From Oribacterium sp. UBA4274 (lineage in GTDB: Bacteria > Bacillota > Clostridia > Lachnospirales > Lachnospiraceae): a stretch of 44,563 bases of DNA. Numbering within the stretch: the stretch's first letter is position 1; every line of letters begins with the position of its first letter. Both the position numbers and the translations under genes were made by a program. Location of the stretch: assembly GCA_002396005.1 (NCBI GenBank), contig DGVW01000076.1, forward strand, positions 1 through 44,563. The letters are read 5' to 3'. Under the pieces are notes generated by a model, which was not told the DNA's origin, made no database searches, and worked only from the letters and a program-made list of their open reading frames with translations. This document shows, piece after piece, positions 41,210 through 44,563 of the stretch.

Positions 41210-42604
41210 TCACGAACAGAGCTCAATGATAGCCTCTGCGTAAACCTTTGTCGCAGTAACAATGTTATCAAGTTCAAAGAACTCATCAGCACCATGCATA
41301 CGAGTATCGATACCCGGCATAACAGCACCAAAAGCAACTCCGTTCTTTAACTCATGTACATATGTTCCGCCACCGATAGCGACAGCCTCCCCCTTGAGAC
41401 CAGTTACAGTCTCATAAGCATTAAGAAGCGTCTTAACAAACGGAGAATTTCCCGGTACTCTGTGTGGAGGCACCATTCCCTTTGATATGAAATCAAGGCC
41501 CAATGCAGAAACATTTGCAGCGGCCACATCCTCACAGTTCTCTTTTGTTGCCATAACAGGCGTACGGCTATCAAACTGAACACTCACCTCTTTGGTTGTC
41601 ACATGATAGAGGTCAAGTGTGCAGGTAAGGTCATGTGACTCCTCATCGCACATTTTGATGCCCAGTCCCTGACCATCTGTAACACCGTACGGAAACAGCT
41701 TAAGGATTTTGCCTATGACATCAAGCTGCTCACACGGAGCAAGCGGAAGCTTTGAAACCAGCATCATAGCAGCAAGGCCGGCATTCTTACCAAGCTCAGG
41801 TGTAGAGGCATGTGCAGAAACGCCTGTGATGGTGATTTCCTGTACTCCTGTCTGCTCACATGAAACTCCACACTCCTTTGAGACAAGATTCATCGGCTCC
41901 TCAGCAAGAGTCATATCAAATCCTTCAAGTCTGATAACTGCTTTCTGTGGTACTGCATTGAGAGCAACGCCTGCCTCAAGAGAAACAAGTCTCGGAAGTG
42001 CCGTGGACTCTTCAAATGTCTTGGCGATCTCAGCTCTGAACTGTCCCTTTTCTATATTTATAAGAGGAAACTCTGCATCAGGCGAAAATGTCATCTCAGC
42101 TTCAGGCTCAACTGCATAATACTTTGCAATATCTGTAGAACCGGTCTCCTCATCAGAACCCATGATGAGACGAACACCCTTCTTGAGAGGCACACCGCAC
42201 TCCTTTATGGCACGCATAGCATACATTGCGCAGAGAAGTGGTCCTTTATCATCAGAAGTACCTCTGCCATATATCCTTCCATCCTTTACAACCGGTTTAA
42301 ATGGTTCTGTAACTGTCCATCCTTCACCTGCAGGAACTACATCACAGTGTGCCAGCATATCAAGGCTTCTCGGAAGGGAAGGATCTAAATCTGCGGTTCC
42401 GACATACCCTTGGTAATTGTTGATGGCAAAACCATACTTAGCTGCTAGATCGATGGCAAAGTTAAGAGCGTCAAAAGGACCATCACCAAATGGCTTGCCC
42501 TGCTCATATGAGCCCTGAACAGAATTAATAGACACAAAATTTTTCAAATCCTCGATGTACTCATCAAGATGTGCATCAATCCATTTGTTAACAGAATCAT
42601 TCAT
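41210..42604 (-). CDS. pepV: M20 family dipeptidase PepV (Sapep type)
   Basis: A 464-residue metallopeptidase that hydrolyses dipeptides and related small peptides in the cytoplasm. M20 metal-site motifs are visible: MLAHCDVVPAGEGW (His, with the nearby Asp), GRGTSDDKGP (bridging Asp), MGSDEETGSTDI (Glu-Glu) and FSPDAEFPLIN (Asp). A C-terminal YVHELKNG supplies the last His. The length, and the FGDGPFDALNFAIDLA and DAEFPLINIEKGQ segments, point to the PepV/Sapep group. ATG 42604 is preceded by GGAGGTAATAAA; the longer frame to 42679 has no such site. A 6-bp hairpin TGTCGT/ACGACA (42623-42641) lies just before the ribosome site. Confidence 0.93.
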   Translation of the reverse strand: MNDSVNKWIDAHLDEYIEDLKNFVSINSVQGSYEQGKPFGDGPFDALNFAIDLAAKYGFAINNYQGYVGTADLDPSLPRSLDMLAHCDVVPAGEGWTVTEPFKPVVKDGRIYGRGTSDDKGPLLCAMYAMRAIKECGVPLKKGVRLIMGSDEETGSTDIAKYYAVEPEAEMTFSPDAEFPLINIEKGQFRAEIAKTFEESTALPRLVSLEAGVALNAVPQKAVIRLEGFDMTLAEEPMNLVSKECGVSCEQTGVQEITITGVSAHASTPELGKNAGLAAMMLVSKLPLAPCEQLDVIGKILKLFPYGVTDGQGLGIKMCDEESHDLTCTLDLYHVTTKEVSVQFDSRTPVMATKENCEDVAAANVSALGLDFISKGMVPPHRVPGNSPFVKTLLNAYETVTGLKGEAVAIGGGTYVHELKNGVAFGAVMPGIDTRMHGADEFFELDNIVTATKVYAEAIIELCS

Positions 42605-42806
42605 TTTATTACCTCCACTAAATGTCGTTGTTAATACGACAATCAATCTTTTATAAATGATAAAACGGTTATAAACCACATAACCATGTACATGATATCA
42701 ATTGTTATACATACATGTCAAAACAAAGCTTTAATTTGGTATACGTATATGTCGAACCTCTATTCTGATTCAAACTAAATCTAAGTTTTCCAGCGGAGCA
42801 CAAAAT

Positions 42807-42845
42807 GAACTGTTTTGAAAGAATACGGTTCTCTCAAAACGGTTC
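42807..42845 (-). terminator. Probable terminator of the TRIC-family gene
   Basis: GAAC-GTTTTGA arms form a stem of about 14 bp with one or two mismatches, followed on the minus strand by ATTTTG, a weak U-run. It lies about 30 bp past the stop at 42877. The stretch 42605-42806 is otherwise AT-rich leader and promoter sequence of pepV without a clear promoter match. Confidence 0.55.
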
Positions 42846-42876
42846 ATCAAAATCATCAATCATGCACCATATCTCA

Positions 42877-43515
42877 TCAAATCACCTTCGGCAGATTCCA
42901 CTCATATCTGGCTGCCATATACCGTAGGACTATGATAGTGAGAACCCCGGAAACGATAGAAATCTTCTGTGATTTCGTATACACATAAAACAGGACCATC
43001 ACTATCGCACCGGCAATTGATGCAACAGCATAAATATGCTTTCGGAGTATATCCGGCATCTGATTTGCCATTATATCGCGCAGAACTCCTCCCCCTACGC
43101 CTGTTATAAATCCCAGAAACACTATCAGGAAAACATTGCTGCTGTACCCCGCTTCAATTCCTATCCACAGTCCGTCGGCTGTGAATGCTGCAAGCCCCAA
43201 TGTATCGAACCAGAATACCATGACATCATATACGCTCACCATCCTTCTGGGAATATGTCTATGCAGAGAAAGCCAGATGAACATCCCATTGGCAATCAGA
43301 CATGCTACACCAACATAAAACGGATTTTGAAAAGCTCTTGGCGGTATATCCCCTATAACGATATCCCTTAGAATACCGCCGCCGCAGGCTGTCGTTATAG
43401 CAAGAATGTTGATACCAAAGATATCCATATTCTTTTTCACTCCAAGAAATGCACCTGATATTGCAAATGCAATAGTGCCTACCAGATCCATAAGTCCAAG
43501 AACAGTTAACTGCAT
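42877..43515 (-). CDS. TRIC / UPF0126 family membrane protein
   Basis: A 212-residue protein with seven predicted membrane helices and an internal duplication, each half carrying a Gly-rich element and a charged motif: TACGGGILRDIVIGDIPPRA and GVGGGVLRDIMANQMPDILR. This is the signature of the TRIC (trimeric intracellular cation channel) / UPF0126 (YadS/YicG) family, whose bacterial members are reported as potassium-permeable channels or small-metabolite transporters. AAGGTGA lies before ATG 43515; the GTG at 43524 is less likely. It follows the amidotransferase-like gene by 57 bp and may be co-transcribed. Confidence 0.87.
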   Translation of the reverse strand: MQLTVLGLMDLVGTIAFAISGAFLGVKKNMDIFGINILAITTACGGGILRDIVIGDIPPRAFQNPFYVGVACLIANGMFIWLSLHRHIPRRMVSVYDVMVFWFDTLGLAAFTADGLWIGIEAGYSSNVFLIVFLGFITGVGGGVLRDIMANQMPDILRKHIYAVASIAGAIVMVLFYVYTKSQKISIVSGVLTIIVLRYMAARYEWNLPKVI

Positions 43516-43572
43516 CTGTATCACCTTTACCTATAAGTCATTGTTCCAAAAAGGCAACATTTATACCAAATT

Positions 43573-44295
43573 TTATCTGCATACATCAACTAATGCCTTG
43601 AACAGATTAAGCATATGCTCATCACTCGCATGCATCATCTCCGGATGCCACTGCACAGCAACCACATACTTGGCTTTCTTGTGCTCGATAGCCTCTATCG
43701 CACCGTCATCGGCTCTTGCGGCCACGATCATGTTATCTCCGGGATTTTTAATTATCTGATGGTGAAACGAATTTACCGCAATACGTTTTTCACCAAATAT
43801 CTTGTGAATCCTGGTTCCCTCTGTAATGTTAATATGATGGCTTGGCATGTCCGGTGTATGTCCCTGATTATGCTTGAGCGCACCTTCCATCTCACTGAGA
43901 TCCTGATAAAGAGAACCTCCCTCAGCAGTCGCTATGATCTGAGAACCTCTGCATATCCCAAACACCGGCATATCTTTTTCTCTTGCCAGTCTATAGAGCT
44001 CATAATCAAAGCTGTCCCGTTCAGGGCATACCTGCTTCAAGGCACGATGCGGCTCCTGACCATAATTGAGCGGATAAACATCCTGACCACCCGAAAGTAT
44101 AAGTCCGTCACATAGATATAGAGCTGTCTCCACTGCCTCTTTATCATCTGACATTGGCAGCATCACCGGTACCCCTCCCGCTGCAGATACACTCCTGATA
44201 TAATCTCTATTTACATATGATCTGTGATACCCCGGAAACATACCGCCATCATCAATAATGATGCTCGTTGATATCCCAATAATCGGCCTTCTCAT
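43573..44295 (-). CDS. Class I glutamine amidotransferase-like hydrolase (peptidase C26, PuuD-like)
   Basis: A 240-residue hydrolase of the gamma-glutamyl-GABA hydrolase (PuuD) group. The nucleophile elbow is FGICRGSQI (catalytic Cys), and the His/Glu pair is in VAVQWHPEMM. The N-terminus RPIIGISTSI and the segment LILSGGQDVYPLNYGQEP are typical of the family. The real substrate is unknown, since no putrescine-pathway genes are nearby. ATG 44295 is preceded by GAGGAGG; the longer frame to 44376 has no ribosome site. A 7-bp hairpin ATAAACG/CGTTTAT lies in the leader just before the ribosome site. Confidence 0.88.
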   Translation of the reverse strand: MRRPIIGISTSIIIDDGGMFPGYHRSYVNRDYIRSVSAAGGVPVMLPMSDDKEAVETALYLCDGLILSGGQDVYPLNYGQEPHRALKQVCPERDSFDYELYRLAREKDMPVFGICRGSQIIATAEGGSLYQDLSEMEGALKHNQGHTPDMPSHHINITEGTRIHKIFGEKRIAVNSFHHQIIKNPGDNMIVAARADDGAIEAIEHKKAKYVVAVQWHPEMMHASDEHMLNLFKALVDVCR

Positions 44296-44430
44296 ATTAA
44301 CTTCCTCCTCTATAAACGCCTTTTTTCGCCGTTTATCTCTGACATACAGATGCAGATCTAACCTTTGACATAGCAATACTATATGATATCACAAAAGTGC
44401 TATCATATTTGCAGAAACATCTATTTTGCC

Positions 44431-44459
44431 ATTATAGAACACTTTAATGTGCTTATTAA
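44431..44459 (-). promoter_or_regulatory. Possible promoter of the amidotransferase-like gene
   Basis: On the minus strand: TTAATA, 17 bases, TATAAT. The -10 is perfect and the -35 four of six. Start expected near 44424, leaving a leader of about 130 nt. Confidence 0.45.
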
Positions 44460-44510
44460 CCTGCAATTGACTGATAAGCATTAAAATATACCGACTGTAC
44501 CGTAAATCAC

Positions 44511-44554
44511 AACCACCCGTAAAACGGGTGGTTTGCTCTGAGGCTATAAGCCTC
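44511..44554. mobile_element. Paired hairpins at window edge, possibly the end of an IS200/IS605-type element
   Basis: Two perfect hairpins lie side by side: AACCACCCG-TAAAA-CGGGTGGTT (44511-44533) and GAGGC-TATAA-GCCTC (44540-44554). Subterminal hairpins of this kind are the recognition structures of IS200/IS605 transposases, and I recall similar ends in clostridial genomes. The sequence runs out of the window before any transposase gene, so this is only a suggestion. Confidence 0.4.
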
Positions 44555-44563
44555 TGATTACTC

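Noticed and set aside
1..44563. CRISPR array, prophage, rRNA genes or restriction systems
   Set aside because: No regularly spaced repeats, phage structural genes, rRNA sequence or nuclease/methylase motifs were seen anywhere in the window.

Overview
The window reads as chromosomal DNA of a motile, anaerobic Firmicute, most likely a Lachnospiraceae member (Butyrivibrio/Roseburia/Lachnospira relatives). This is an inference from the clostridial flagellar gene order including flbD and the TIGR02530-type gene, strong Shine-Dalgarno sites, a class III (oxygen-sensitive) ribonucleotide reductase, DUF975 and PepV genes, and an Ala/Glu/Thr-rich lipoprotein linker typical of that family. Every protein gene I can support lies on the minus strand, so transcription runs from high to low coordinates.

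Region 1 (1-11850): a flagellar operon read as fliE-fliF-fliG-fliH-fliI-fliJ-fliK-flgD-(TIGR02530 gene)-flgE, then flbD-motA-motB behind their own sigma-28-type promoter. motB is cut by the window edge. flgB and flgC, which normally precede fliE, are absent. In their place is a sigma-A-type promoter and a ~275-nt leader full of hairpins.

Region 2 (12100-23150): a chemoreceptor, then a compact operon with a five-gene sugar-alcohol-phosphate cassette (GT-B/TagF-like transferase, ribulose-phosphate-epimerase-like enzyme, two IspD-type cytidylyltransferases, a zinc alcohol dehydrogenase). The cassette lies 12 bp downstream of a FIST-domain hybrid histidine kinase. Upstream of the kinase is an unassigned 250-aa protein with a sigma-28-type promoter. 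A 152-bp near-palindromic element sits behind that promoter. I read this as a candidate motility-linked CDP-polyol surface or flagellin modification module; this is the best candidate here for an undescribed system.

Region 3 (23150-27160): an NlpC/P60 wall hydrolase, and a DUF975-nrdR-aroD/aroK operon whose last gene fuses type I dehydroquinate dehydratase to shikimate kinase. An NrdR-box-like site overlaps its promoter.

Region 4 (27200-31640): two tandem, closely similar chemoreceptors behind one sigma-28-type promoter.

Region 5 (31680-37115): nrdD, and a tatB-tatA-tatC-nrdG operon in which the nrdD activase gene has been separated from nrdD. NrdR-box-like sites lie upstream of nrdD.

Region 6 (37180-40550): the methionine importer metN-metI-metQ with a dyad over its promoter, preceded by a 197-bp MITE-like element with terminal inverted repeats and a 5-bp direct repeat at each end.

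Region 7 (40600-44563): two tandem tRNA-Leu(AAG) genes each with its own promoter and terminator, pepV, a TRIC/UPF0126 membrane protein, a class I glutamine amidotransferase-like hydrolase, and at the right edge two adjacent hairpins that may be the end of an IS200/IS605-type element.

All assignments come from reading the sequence and recalled family knowledge; no database search was run.
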